Position numbers and translations under genes: made by a program. Shown one piece after another: positions 11,387-23,881 of a stretch of 64,000 nucleotides of DNA. The stretch spans positions 682,001-746,000 of the forward strand of contig JANATG010000009.1 of assembly GCA_029449235.1 (NCBI GenBank), read 5' to 3'. The notes below the pieces were generated by a model. That model saw only the letters and a program-made list of their open reading frames with translations, ran no database searches and was not told where the DNA came from. The stretch comes from Linnemannia schmuckeri (lineage: Eukaryota > Mortierellomycota > Mortierellomycetes > Mortierellales > Mortierellaceae). The stretch's first letter is position 1. The number at the start of each line of letters is the position of its first letter.

Positions 11387-11393
11387 TATAAAA
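11387..11393 (+). promoter_or_regulatory. TATA box of the NDUFA4-like gene
   Basis: TATAAAA lies 193 bp upstream of the ATG at 11586, followed by a CA/CT-rich leader with (ACTC)n repeats. The position fits a TATA promoter with a long 5' UTR. Confidence 0.5.
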
Positions 11394-11585
11394 CGTTCGA
11401 GATGTTCCCACATTTCACTTCACTTCATCACCTACTACTTCTCTTCTTCAGCTCAACAACAACACAGCTCACTCACTCACTCGCTCACACACATCAGCCA
11501 GTTCTCTCTACCTCACTCAATCACTCTTCAAACACACTTTCTCCTTCTCCCAACCTCACCCCAAACACACACACTCACTATCAAC

Positions 11586-11756
11586 ATGTTGGCCGAATTT
11601 CTCAGACAGTCCATGAAGGGTATGAAGGCCCCCACTGAGGTCTACCCTCTCATCACCGTCGTCACCGGTGCCTCCGTTGGCGGTATCTACATGGCCTCCC
11701 GCAAGCTCGTCACCGACCCTCATCTCCGTCGTAACGTCCGTCGTCCCCGCGAATAA
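11586..11756 (+). CDS. NDUFA4/B12D-like small mitochondrial inner-membrane protein
   Basis: This intronless frame encodes 56 residues. It has the compact layout of the MLRQ/B12D family (NDUFA4, a small respiratory-chain subunit of complex I/IV): a short N-terminus, EVYPLITVVTGASVGGIYMA as the single membrane helix, RKLVTDP as the conserved (R)KL-x-x-(N/D)P motif, and a basic C-terminal tail. Its codon use is strongly biased to C-ending codons, as in highly expressed genes. A TATA box lies 193 bp upstream and AATAAA 266 bp downstream. The family call rests on the YPL-TM-RKL-DP pattern; exact orthology is not proven. Confidence 0.75.
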   Translation: MLAEFLRQSMKGMKAPTEVYPLITVVTGASVGGIYMASRKLVTDPHLRRNVRRPRE

Positions 11757-12021
11757 TGCACCAAAGGATTCCTCAAGAACCATGACAACCCGCGCGCAAC
11801 CACTCTTTTTACTGTTCTTCCTCAATCCTTCTCTTCGCAAGGCGACATCCTATCAAGTTTTTAATGTGTCTTAATGACCCTAGTCCTCCTACTTCAAGAT
11901 GTCCCCTAATGCCTAAAGAATGACCCTCCTATCCACCTCAATGCAACTCTCCTACTCTCTGTATTATACTCTCTCTACCCCTCTTTTTTATGCAAAGGCA
12001 CCCCAACCAAAATTTCAGCTG

Positions 12022-12027
12022 AATAAA
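12022..12027 (+). terminator. Polyadenylation signal, NDUFA4-like gene
   Basis: AATAAA follows a pyrimidine-rich 3' UTR, 266 bp after the stop codon at 11756. Confidence 0.5.
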
Positions 12028-13993
12028 TACTTTTGCCTTGTTCCAAGTTTTAAATAATCTATGCTTGTCCTTTGTTTGCTGTTATTCGATGTTCATTTTT
12101 GAATGGTTGAGTGCAAGAAAATATGATGGCTGAATGACATTTTTGGTGCATGAACATGACTAACGGAATGGACGCTAAAAAAGTTGAATTTTTTTTATTG
12201 GGAAAATATTCTTCGCTGGCAAGAAGCTCAATGGAGGGCGCGATAAAAAAAACTTCGAGCCAAACATAACCAAAGAAAAAAAAACCATTGTACTCTGATC
12301 TTCTATGGGCTTTGGGCCTCCACTTCAAGTCATATCTTGAGGAACTAGGACCTGGGAGCATTTTATTACGTTCCGAAAACCTGTCAACTATTATGAACAG
12401 TGGAATGAACAAACTAAAAAAAAAAAAAAAGCGTATTGTAAAATTCGGGAAAAGGTCCTTCATTTTTAATAACTCGAAAGTTGACGATAGAAAAATTTGA
12501 ATACAAAAAAAGTGCCTCTCATCCATCTGTTTTTTTGGTCATCGTAAAAGAAAAGAAAAAAAGCTTACTTGCAATTCACGATGCGAAGAACGGCGCCTTT
12601 GTCTTTGACCCGGGCTGTACAATTGGGGGCTCTTGGCCTTGCATGGGTCAGCAGTGTAAGCGATGCGCAGGGTCTTGAGTTGTGAACACGTTGAGGATAG
12701 CAAAAGAGAGAAAACAGTTTTTGGGCGCCACAGTGCATCTATTTATGCATTTTTTGTTTTTGAGGAGGGGATCGGTGCGATTCAAAAACGAAAACGAGAT
12801 CTCACTTATGATCTCACAGATGTGGGTTTCTAACTTTAAGGGTTGCACGCGTTGAATTGGAGATTCTCAGAATAAGCGAGTCCGAATGCACCATGTCGCG
12901 CTCTTGTGGTCATCCTCCATCGGCGCTGCTCGCCGTTGCTGAGACTGACGATCGAAAATGAGGGGATGATAGAAGACTGATTATCATTCTTTTCTTGGAA
13001 CCAACAAATGGTGAGCGGTTACTAACAATATAATTGTACGAGTAAACATATAAATATTGAGTTGATTTTTCTTTCTCCATTTAACTGACATTCATTTTGT
13101 TAATGTATCGGCCAAAAAAAAACTTCCTAATTTTAATGGGGAAAATGATTTCTTTGCCCCCAATCGTGGCCGAAGAAGAGTTTCTAACACGATGTAGGTA
13201 TGATAGAGATTGAGGAACGATCAGGAAAGGATTTTTCTTGAGTAGGATTACGCGATATGCGACATGGGGACCGATATATCAAGCTTTGGTTATTGGTATC
13301 AAAAGGATAAAAAGAGATCCTTAATTTGTAGAAATTGGAGTGCAAAAAAAGGTAGATATGGAGTGGCTATTGGTGAAGGATGAGGTTGGCCAGAGCTGAG
13401 CTTCTATCATAGGGACTGGCCGAATGGAGACGAAAAGAAGGGTGAGAGGAAACGATTGCTGGGACGTGAAGAGAAGAGAAACAAAGCAAGGAGGAAGAAG
13501 CGAAACAAAAACGTATGATTCTTTCTTTATTGTTTCTGACGAGTCCAAATCGATGAATACGTTGCTTACAGGAGTAGAGACGCTCTAGATGCTGCCATGT
13601 TGATATGTGGAAACTATTGCCCATTGTGAAATGTAACGGTTTTGCCTCCTATTCCACTTCCACACCTATTCAAGGGACATGAGCACATCATTGAAACGAT
13701 GTGGAGTGCTGGACATAGAACGCTGTCGTGGTAAGAAGATGATCCTGAGATGACAGTTGAGTGATTTAGGACCAGATGAAGCCTACAATCTTAATGGATC
13801 TACGTGCCTAGTTCTCAGGTCGCGTCTCCTGCGAGCAGTATCAAAACGCGGAGTTTTTAATCTTTCTTTTGCCCCTGAATTTTCTGTCTCGTTGTCGAAT
13901 CACCAGTCACAGGATTTTGTGCGTTGAACCGGCAAAGGATCCCCCGACATCGTTTCCCCATCCTTCTTCACGAAACACGCACACTCTTACGCC
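12028..13993. other. Intergenic, one exon-like segment
   Basis: This AT-rich stretch has short A and T runs. On the minus strand ~12680-12575 has an exon-like open segment ending in AA|GTAAGC, whose frame includes VKDKGAVLRIVNCK; no start, partner exon or family was found. The last ~200 bp before 13994 are the likely PBN1 promoter and leader. Otherwise nothing seen. Confidence 0.45.
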
Positions 13994-16025
13994 ATGTTGC
14001 CACTGCCCATCTTTGCAGTAGTCCTAGTCGCCTTCAATGCTGCTACCGCATCTGCAGCGATTGCCTCCGGCACAGCCTTTTCGCCCTTGTTACAACATCG
14101 CCATTCATTCTTCTCTACTCTCCCCGTCGAACCCTCCGATGAAAACTTCAAAGTCTCACGTCATCAGGTCAAGGTCATTGGGCTTGCTGGCTTCAGAGAG
14201 TGGGAGGTCAAGGGATCCCTCCAAGGTATCCTGCGGGCCGTCGGAAAGGTGAGCTTTTGTACTACGCGTTTGGCGGCACATATTTATGGATGGTTGATCC
14301 AAGACATTGATGGCTTGTGAACAGTGCAAAAGGCTAACACCGCGCGTTGTTGCGTTATTTCACACGAACAATGGGATATTAGACTGTGTCTGGAGGAGAT
14401 AGCCAAGAAATAGATAACGGGAAGGTGCATGTGCAGTGGTTTGACAACAAGGCACCCCTCCTCCGTCCACCATTTACGCCGACTTATATTCCTGGTTTCC
14501 ACCTGGCTATCACCAGGTACGTAACTCACTCTTGTAATTAATTGCTACGTTGGCCGGTGACTGATCTCTCGATCCCACTCATTACTAATGTCTCTATGCG
14601 ACTTTTCTTAATTGATATAGTGACAATTTTGAAAAGACGTGGAAGGAGAACTGCCATGTTGTGGCAGATCTGATTGGCTCGGTGGACTGTCGGGAGATCG
14701 AAGCAGCTGCATCGACGCCGTTGGAGAGACATCACAACACCCTTCGCGCAGAGGATCTGACCGCCATCCATAAGCACCACTACTTGCACAAGACGGCTGA
14801 TCCAGCAGGATTCCTGTCATCTTCCTCGGTCGTCTCATCGCTCATTTCTCAACAACAGGCAGGATCGACCCCAGGACCTGCTCTTATTGATCTTGTCCTT
14901 CACAAGGGCACGATCTCTCTCAAAGTCATCTGGACTGCAGGAGCAAACAGCGCTAATGATAACAAGGATGGAGAAAAGTCGCAAAGCACGGTCGAGATCT
15001 TGTTCAACGAAAAGACAGACAAGGTGGTTGAGGTTGGTTGGTTTTATCGCGAGGTTACAGAGCAGGAGTATTCCGTTTATGACCATTACTTGGGCGCTAC
15101 TGTGAAGTTGGATAGCGAAGGCGAGTCGGTTAACGAGGCGCTGATCCAGACCCGCTCACCAGTCTTCCCACCCCACCGGCGCGACTTCTCGACCGGCAAC
15201 ATCCGCGCCTACGGACACGGCTTCAACTCGACCATGACCCCTTCACAGTCCTTCCACCCTCACTCTGTCACCACTATCCAATCCAATCCCAACATTCAGG
15301 AGACGACTGCAGGATGTGATTTGCATGTCCTTCAAGTTTTGCCTGCTGGGTACTTTGTGGATCCCTTCCAGTTGGAGGGGCTTGCACCCGAGATTGGCGA
15401 GTCGACAGTCTATGGAGAGACGGATCTGGAGAAACCTGTGGGCGTTGTTGCAGGGTGGGGCAGTTTGGTCATGGTTAAGGCTCAACCAGAGGATTCCGTC
15501 AAAACCTCCAAGTGGACGCCCTCCAACATTACCAACATCGACACCAAGGGAATCAAATCGGATTCAGTCTTGTACACTTCGGTCGTCGATATCCCTATGC
15601 ATATGCGGTACCAACCTCCAGTTGAAGAGGGCAACCCAGCTACCCATGTAACTGTAGAGGCACCTTGGCCCATTGTCGCCTGGGTCTGTCCCTTAGCAGC
15701 CAGTATCAGTGGAGGAGACGAGTCAGCAGCTCTGAATGCGGCTGCCAAGAAGCTCTTCTATATCCCAACCTTGCCTTTAAGCCTACTCTTTCCACGAGAC
15801 GAAAAGACGGACAAGGAAACAGTCGATTTCCGCTTTGTTTTGCCGGATCCTATCCCTAAACAGTTCCCCGTCGCAAAGATGTCTGTTCCTGTCGGTCGAT
15901 TGGACGACATGAACCTGGTCCGGGCCGCGACGTTTGCGATGGCGGGCGTAGGGACCTTGGCGGTGGCTTTGGCCCTTGTCCGGACTGTTGTCGGACGAAC
16001 CTCCGGAAAGGGCAAACAGGATTAA
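13994..16025 (+). CDS. PBN1: Pbn1/PIG-X, GPI mannosyltransferase I subunit
   Basis: Three exons, 13994..14248, 14383..14516, 14621..16025, give 597 residues. Residues 1-22 are a signal peptide (MLPLPIFAVVLVAFNAATAS). The C-terminal half has the PIG-X/PBN1 signature: LPAGYFVDPFQLEGL, the VVDIPMHMRYQPPV motif, and APWPIVAWVCP. A single membrane helix near 568-590 (MAGVGTLAVALALV) is followed by a short basic tail, so the protein is type I with its bulk in the ER lumen. Family members stabilise PIG-M/Gpi14, which adds the first mannose to the GPI precursor. Size and topology fit fungal Pbn1, which is longer than human PIG-X. The ATG was chosen because it gives an intact signal peptide. Confidence 0.87.
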
Positions 16026-19000
16026 GCTCTTTGACTGGGCTGGCGCTAAATGCGAAGGAAAGTTTTCGGTATAAAAAATATAAACACGCGCTATCGATCC
16101 CATTGTTTTTTGTTTGTTTTTCTTTTACTTGGACAAAGCTACTTGCACACTTTTTGATTTTTGCGCCGTAGTCTGCAAAATGGAGAGTTACGCGACCCTT
16201 TACATCTAACAACAGTACACATTATCGATTTCATTGTTTTCGGTTTCTTTCTCCTTCCATGGAAGAATACATGGAGCACTACTTCTGTAATAACGTACCT
16301 ATTCGTTGCCATATTTTACTTCGACGGCTAATTACCGGCCCTGTATAATCATAGACCCGTCTGCATTTATAATGATCCGGATGCGATTACGAAAGAAAAT
16401 GAAAACGATGTCCAACTGTACACATGTAGCCTTGAAAGGCAAGCCATCTTGAAAGCAGGCAAAGAACGGGGGTTTTATCCACGATTCTATGCAATCTCTT
16501 TTTTTTTTTTTGCTCTACTTCATCTTATGCACTTACCCTCTGTTGCAAGTCTGGGTCGATTATCCCGTCAACTCTGGCATTTTTAGCCTTCCATTGCACA
16601 AAAACAGTGAAAGACGCGCGTAAGATGAAATCAAAAAAAATATCGACGAGTATTGAGTGGAAGTGCCAACAGTGCGGGAATTGTTTTGGAACGAACGCCT
16701 GAATGTGTCCAGACTATCTCGAGCGTATGACAATAACAATAAACAAAATATAAACAAATTGCCCCACGCCAAGTGACAGCGTGAAGAAAGGCAAAGAAAT
16801 GATGATGATTGCTGCAATAGGATCTAATCGATTTTTGGAATTACAAATAATAATGTTTTTTGAATTGGAAAGAGGGAAGGATGGTATTTTGTATGTAAAC
16901 AATTTGTCCGTGGATCTTCATCATCGATTACATTGTCTGACATAACCCTGTGTTTGTCTTTTACTTGTTTGTTTCTTTGTTTGTTTGTTTGTCGTTTTCA
17001 TTGTCCCCGTGGGACGCAAATCCGATAAGGGGGCCAACACGAAGGGAGCGAAAGTGATCGGGGGACAAAGAGGATGAAGGAGAGAATGCATGATTGTAAT
17101 CAGGGTTGCCCTGCATTTCCAATCCTTTTGAGGGTAACAAACAAAAAATAATATTAAGTCCAGATTCATCATGCGATCGGAAGAGGGAAAAGAGGGGGAG
17201 AGAGAGAGAGAAAGGAGAGAGAAGGAGAGAGAGAGATGCAAAAAGAGAGTTAGATATGACATCGATAACAATGATCTGAAATCTAGAGTTACCTTGTTTC
17301 CCATGGAGATAATTTTCCAACCAACAGCCGCGAGTCACTCAGAGATGAGAATGGGGGGACTAACAATTATTGTCCGGAAGGGAAGATGGAGAAAGGGTGA
17401 CATTAGGGATGTTAGAAACATTAGGGGATATGCATGCATACATGCATACCTCCATTCGAGATATCTTGTCTATTGTCTATTGAGCTCTGGTGTCACTCTC
17501 ACTGATGACGCCAAAAAGTAAAAAGGAGGGAGAAGTTCACTCACAAAGAGCTTTTTCAAACGAACAGTATCTCCTAGAAAGCAACAAGAAAGAAAAAAGG
17601 GCTTTTTGGAAATCGCGCGCTCTCGTGGCGTAAAGCTAACCTTGTTTACACTACCCCAACGAAAACAAAATCCAGCCCAGAGAAAAAGAGAGGTAATGAC
17701 GACGGCTGAGAAATGCGATTGAACTTGGAAGAAGGTGCATACTTTTGAGATAATAAGATCTCGCTACGATAGACGCGTGTGTGTGTGCTGGAGTATTCAC
17801 TCTATAACCGTCCATCCTCTTGACTGAACCAATCAAGCTGCGCCTAGCAACGCGATCCCTTGCTGCGAACTTTGACCCTCTGCCTTCTGACCATTGCCAT
17901 TGACCTCTTGGCCATTGACTATTGACCTTTTGGTTGCAGTCATGTGTATGCCAACCGAGCTCAAAGGAAAGGAAAACGGCAAAAGAATGATAATAAAGAA
18001 GGAAAACGATCGAGCTTTTTTTGATACAAGGCGGCCCATTTATGTTTATTTCATTGAGTTTTGGATTGATCTTGTTGGTTTGAATTAGAGTACGTACCTT
18101 CAATCATGGGAAAGTAAACATTTACCGAGCAAGGCAAAGGCACCGTGTCCATTTCTTCCTCTTTGACTTACTTCAGTAAGGGCTGGTGATTCTCTATGTG
18201 CCATTGTAGCCATCCCCCTTGATCTCATTTGTATAGTAATCACGCTATGGGTCTAGACAAGCCATTTAAAACCCATTGCTCAAAAGAAATGATTGAAAGA
18301 CCTGGATCCAGCCTGCAGCTTTTCTTTGTTTTCTTCCTTGCCAATCTCTTGAGCTTCATATTCAATCAACCTTCTCCTTCATCGTCCGAGCATGCAAACA
18401 GGTATCTTTTTGATCGATTATTTCATTGATTTTCAAAACTTTCCGAGGTTACTATTCAGGGGTAAGGGTAATTGAATACCACTAGTCCTCTCCCTCCCTC
18501 TCTGTCTCCGTCTCTCCATCAAATATTGCCCACGATAAACTTTTTTTTTCAATCGTCATGCAGGTACATTTGACAAAAGGGAAAGTCGTGTGTGTCTACT
18601 TGTTTATGTGATTTGAGAGCGCTTCCTAAGGGCCGAAAAGAGAGACAATCGAGTGGAGAGAGAGAGAAGGGGGTGATGGATTTTTTGAGATGGCGCGTCG
18701 ATAAGCGTTTGTTGTGTAACCATCGCTCTCTTTTACCCCTCCTCCATCTCCTGGGGTCTAGTTTAGTTGATGGCGTCTGGATGGAGACACTTTACCTTTA
18801 TTAGTTGTAATCAGTTATGAACCATAGGCTACATCCTCTCCTTCTCTCTCTCCTCCCAATTCTCACGCGCGCGCCTGTCGGCAATCAGCTTTTTTTTAAA
18901 TTGCCACCCACGGATTTTGTTTAATTGTTTTTTCAAGTGCGGTTGCGGCATACAAATTGCAGTGGACACTAACACCATTTGTTTCAATTCAATACCAGAT

Positions 19001-19546
19001 TCAGGCACGAAAAAATACTGTGGACCCTGAAAACCTTTTGTAAACAATAACCGTCGATTAACTCAAGCGCCTACTTTCACCCACTCTCCACCCATGCCCA
19101 CCCGATAATAATAAGCCTTTCCATTAGCTCTAGATTATGATTTACACCATACATTGAGTTCGTTATCGGTTTGTTATTGATACCCGGATGCGCTCCTTTT
19201 TTGACCCGTGTGCCTTTGTTTTCATATCTGACATTTCTCCTGTTATCGTATTCAAATGCTCGATATTATATTGTTTATGTTCACATTCACAGGATTAGGT
19301 AGAGTGGAGAAGAGTTGAAAAAGTAATGGAGGGAAAACGTTTTTAGGGTCGTATAAAAACGGCACCTGCCACCCCCTGTTTTCAGCTTTTTTTTCTTCAT
19401 TCTCCAGCTCTCTCAACCAAGCCTCTTCCCTTACCAGCCTTTCTCCACAAAGCCTCTTCGCCACCCGCTAACTACTTTTCCTCTCCTTGTACTACAGTTC
19501 CTTCTCTCCACCACACAATCAAACCCTACACACAGCAACAATAACA
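16026..19546. other. Long intergenic region, no supported gene
   Basis: This 3.5-kb stretch has GA-rich DNA (17165-17240), (TTTG)n at 16970-16993, and a cluster of TTGAC motifs at 17869-17931. A minus-strand exon-like segment (18213-18172) reads ATG, 14 codons and a GTAAGT donor, but no following exon was found. The last 200 bp hold the LPMO promoter. Confidence 0.5.
19352..19358 (+). promoter_or_regulatory. TATA box of the LPMO gene
   Basis: TATAAAA lies ~195 bp upstream of the ATG at 19547, followed by a pyrimidine-rich leader. The layout parallels that of the NDUFA4-like gene. Confidence 0.5.
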
Positions 19547-20673
19547 ATGAAGTCCTTCCTCGCCACAGCTTTCGTCCTCCTCTCCGGATTCACCCTCCTC
19601 GCCGACGCCCACATCTCGTTCCGCTACCCATGCCCCCGCCGCGCCGCCTACAGCGAGTGCCCTCAACCCGGCCCTGGTCAATGGGAGATGGTCGACTATG
19701 ATATCCGCTCTCCTATCGGCACCCACGTAAAGCTTCATTCCCTTCAGTTCTCATGGCAATACTTAAAAGAAGAAAAAAGGATTCAAGGGAGCCAGGTATA
19801 GGATAAGAATCATGTGACTGACGCGTATTTTTTATCCACCCTCCTCTTTTTTTTCGTGGCACTTTGCTTTTGCGTAACCTATAGGGTAACATTGTGAGCC
19901 CAATGTGCAAGCACTCCAGCTCGTTCGCCGGCACCCGCCCGGTCTTTTCTGCCGGCCAGACATACCAGGCCACCATGGACATTGGTGCCTACCACAAGGG
20001 AGGCAGTTGCCAGTGGACTCTTTCTTACGACAACGGTGCCACCTGGGTCGTCATTCAGGTAAATGAAAAAGAAACCCCAGTTGATTTGCTAATGATAACA
20101 CGAACAAGCGTCGCGAATCAGATATTAACCTCCCGTTGCCTTTTTTTTTCCGTCTTATCCTACCAGGACAATTTGAAGACATGCATGGCAGATGCATCCA
20201 ACGGTGTGCAATACAAGATGCCCTTCAAGATCCCTGCCGGCGCCCCCTCTGGCAAGGCTATCCTGAACTTGATCTGGAACAACAACGAGGGTAACCGCGA
20301 GTTGTACTCTTCCTGCGCTGACGTTGTCATCAGCGGTACCAACGGCGGTTCCCTTTCTGGTGTTGCTCCCCTCATCGCTAATTATGGACCTAAGTATGTT
20401 TCTCTTTCCTCCCTCCTTTTAAATGATTTTGTTTTTCATTTTACAGATCGCGCGCGTTTGTGTGCGGCCTTGGTGACTCATTCTCCCTGATTCTGACTGT
20501 TCTTTTGCCTTTGCACCCCTTTTTTCCTTTCAAACAGTTCTCCTTTCATCCAGGAGCAGGCTCTTGCTAATGGCAACTACGGCCAGGCCTACTTTGCTGC
20601 CCGCAAGCCCATCACCGTCACCGTTCCTGCTACGGCCGCTAAGCGCAGCCTCTTTGGCCGTCGCCACAACTAA
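19547..20673 (+). CDS. Secreted AA11-like lytic polysaccharide monooxygenase
   Basis: Four exons, 19547..19726, 19885..20058, 20167..20393, 20538..20673, give 238 residues. A signal peptide (1-21) ends ADA, leaving His22 as mature residue 1, as the copper histidine brace requires. The second histidine is probably H97 in AYHKGGSCQWTLSYD, like the H-x-GGSCQ motif of AA11 enzymes. GNRELYSSCADVVI matches their GNRE-x-Y-x-x-CA block, whose Tyr is the axial ligand. Six or more Cys support disulfides. The enzyme would oxidatively cleave chitin (or a related polymer) outside the cell or in wall remodelling. It has no carbohydrate-binding module or GPI signal. The AA11 assignment is by motif; a related AA family is possible. 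Confidence 0.82.
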
Positions 20674-21199
20674 GCGGACTCAGAGTCCTCTATACCCTAC
20701 CTTCATCTTCCTTCCTATCCTCCACCTCCATACCATAATACCCTCTCTTCCAACATTCACACACACACGCAAAAAAGGGCAAGTGGGAAGAAGTCAGAAA
20801 AAAAGAGCAATTATGACCCTGCTGACAGCCACACCAAAAAAAATTCGTCTAAAAAAAAAAGCCCAAAAAAAACAGGAGCATGGGTTTGCTTTGACAGCGC
20901 CCTTCAAATAACGAAAATCCTCCCTTCTTCCTTTCTATTCCTGGGATCCGGCATCTCCAGTACTCCTTCTATTTACCTCTTCACATATATCAATATGTTT
21001 TCCAAGCACAGCTAGTTGTAATAAACGAATGTATTATTTTTCAAAGATAATTAAGTGCCTCCATAATGGAAGGAGATATGGTTTTTGGGGGAGAAGGGAA
21101 TGGTATAGAGGGGTAGTTGAAAGTTGTGCGACAGATTAAGAAAAATCTTTCGGCCCACTACCAATAGGAGAGGAGACTAAAAATTACGGTGGTTCTATT
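20674..21199. other. 3' flanks of convergent genes
   Basis: It contains the 3' UTR of the LPMO gene, with AATAAA at 21020-21025, and the 3' flank of the permease gene. No further gene is seen. Confidence 0.55.
21020..21025 (+). terminator. Polyadenylation signal, LPMO gene
   Basis: AATAAA lies about 350 bp after the LPMO stop, in an AT-rich context. Confidence 0.45.
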
Positions 21200-23881
21200 T
21201 TACTGGATCTCCTCCTTGCCAACAGCGACCTTCTCTTCGATCTCCATCTTGTCACCAGGAATATGTTGCTGCTCCTCAATGTCAATGTTGGCAACGGGGC
21301 CCTTGAACCAGTGGCGGGCGTTAAAGTACCAGTTGCCAAAGATGAAGATCGCAGCAGCTGAGACAATGACAATAGTATAGTTCATGTTCTGGGCTGTCAC
21401 AGGGCTGGCACCGGGGAGGACAAAGAGGACGGTGATGATCACGATCCAGACACAGGAGATGATGCCGACGGGGAGGGAGAAACGGCCCAAGGAGATAGGA
21501 CCGTCCTCAAAGGTGTTGCGAGAATAGGTGATACGGCAGAAGGTAGGGAGACCATAGGAGATGTAAAGACCGATGGTCGCGATACTGGTGATGGCCGAGA
21601 AGGCAGCGGCGTTGATGAGATACAACAATCCCAGGAGGGCCGAGACAAAGCACGAGAGCCAGACTCCCCAGACGGGCGACTTGAGCGTAGGGTGGATCTG
21701 GTGGAAGTACTTGGATCCAGGCATGGCTCCATCGCGCGAGAAGGCATAGATCATACGCGAGTTGGCCGTGACCGAAGCGCTTCCACAGAAGAACTGGGCC
21801 AACAACAGGATGATCAACAACAAGAGAGCTCCAGTGTCGCCCACAGAGTCTAAAAAGATCTGGACAATAGGGTTTCCAGATTCAGGGCTGAGGACGCGGT
21901 CGAGATCCTGGATTCCAAAGGTGAGTGCAAGAAGGTATCCGAGTCCAGCAACAAACGAGACACCGACAGCCATCATGATTCCGACTGGTCCGGCAACATC
22001 TGCGTTCATGGTCTCCTCGGTCATGTGGGCCGAGGCATCATAACCGGTCATGGTGAACTGCGACTGGAGGAGACCCAGAAGGACCACATAAACGGTGCTG
22101 CTCCAGCCAGTATTGTTGATGAAATGAGTAAAGACGAACGAGGCTGAGGCCTTGTTCTCAGTCTTGACGAGGATAGAGACGAGGATGATGACGACGCCTC
22201 CAATGTGGACCCAGACCGAGGCGGTGTTCATGGCTGCAATGTACCTGACGAGGAAGGTGTTGATGAGTCCGTGGACGATGAGGATTGCAAAGTAGATCAG
22301 AACAACATGCCAGCGTTCGTACGCCCATTCTGTCTTGAGAGAAATGACCGAGCTCAACAACAGCGCCAAACCGAAATCAATTCCTACAAGGTGTCATAAA
22401 ATAATAATTAGTTGCCTGTTGTGTCGACAATGAAGTTTTCGACCATCATATAAAACCAAGAAGGGGAAAAGGCCTTTGCATGTATTTTACCTGCAGTGCA
22501 TCCGAATTGACCGAGCAAGTTCCACCATCCAGTAATCCAGGCATAGAATGGACCGTGCTCACCAGCAAGTCTATTCAGGAACAAGAGTAACAATTGATGC
22601 AATTCGGATTAGTTAAACTAGATCCATATCCTCATCCCACTTGTCCGGCTTTGTCCATAATGACATCAACAGAACAAAAGCTGGTCCTCCATGTCGATCC
22701 TGATAGTCAACTTGTCCACTGTGCAAAGTCTAGCCCCTCTCTTTCTTTCCTTGTGCCTACGTCTGATATCGTTATCTAAGGTCGACTTACTTGCTACTCC
22801 AGTAGTAGAGTCCTCCACCTAATTAAATAAAATATGAAAAGAAATGAATGAACCAACCCCGTGGACAACGAAAAGAGAATAAAAGAAGGAAAATAGTCAG
22901 TCAACCAGTCACTGAAGAGATTCGAGGTGTGTCACTTGTCCCATTCAAAGAAAGTGAGAAATCCAAAGCGAAATAAAGTTCTCGGGCATGCATAGGTCCC
23001 TCCCTCTGCTCTCCCTCTCTCTTGTCTTTCGTTGTCTGTTTCGTTCACTCATTGGCCTTCCCTCTCCTTCCCCCTTTCAGACAGAATAACAACAAAAAAT
23101 GCGCTGAGAGAAATAAAGGGCCTAACAAAACGGCGTTCTTTCTTTTTGGTTGTCATTCCTGTCCCATGTATTCCCGATCACAACAACATCAAACGACACA
23201 TGTGTTAGCGAAAACGAGAAAAAACGTACTTGTGGGGTAAGAGGAACAAATTTCTGCCATGGATGCAGCCACACACATCGACATGATCGAGACAAAGACC
23301 TATATACATATCGTTGTCAGAAAGAAGAAAGGAAAAAGATTAGAAAAGGAAAAACGGCGCTAAAGAGCGTTAGCAAAAAAAAGGTACCATCCTACTAAAC
23401 ACATGATGCAATCTACCCTTTTCCCCTCTTCCCTTCCTTTTTTTTTTTCTTTCGGCCATTATCCTTTTTAGCGGGGCAAAGAGGCACAAAGTCTGATAGA
23501 AGGAACCTTACCCAACCCCAGATGATGACGGCAGGTCCTCCAGAGTTCAGGGCAGTGCCGTAGAGCGAAGTCAGACCAGTGAGGATGGAGACGATTGAGA
23601 AAGAGACTGAAAAGTTGGTGAAGGATGTCAACTCGCGCTTCAATTCCTGCTTGTATCCGAGTTCACGGAGCCTATGTTTTATGGAGAGAAATAACAAAGG
23701 AGATATTAGCGATAGTATCATATCGTCGTCATTTTTTGAGGGCTAGAGTGAGGTGGCATGAGATAGAAAGGGAAGACAGAAGGGATATTGTCGTTGGAGT
23801 ATGTGTTTTGCGAAGCAATGGTGTGGTGGTGCAGTGGTGGTGAACTCACCTTTGCTCCGATCGATCAATTTTTTCTGTCAT
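21200..23881 (-). CDS. APC-family amino-acid/GABA/choline permease
   Basis: Six exons, complement(21200..22383, 22491..22570, 22791..22818, 23230..23299, 23512..23671, 23850..23881), give 517 residues with all phases matching. One exon is only 28 nt and the first codes for 11 residues. The protein shows the fungal ACT/GABA permease pattern (TC 2.A.3.4): RELGYKQELKRELTSFTNFS at the N-terminus, then a first helix region ending GGPAVIIWGWV, AAS-MAEICSSYPTSGGLYYW, FYAWITGWWNLLGQ, and FTMTGYDASAHMTEET. About 12 membrane helices can be traced. It is a plasma- or vacuolar-membrane importer of amino acids, GABA or choline; the substrate is not predictable. The ATG is the first in frame before exon 2. 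Confidence 0.87.

Larger units (their letters stand above)
10123..11585. other. Intergenic region with G-rich repeat
   Basis: It contains T/A runs, no supported gene, and a G-rich minisatellite (11087-11135). The last 200 bp hold a TATA box and the CT-rich leader of the NDUFA4-like gene. Confidence 0.55.

Noticed and set aside
18172..18213. ATG plus 14 codons and a GTAAGT donor on the minus strand
   Set aside because: No acceptor or second exon could be found that continues a protein.
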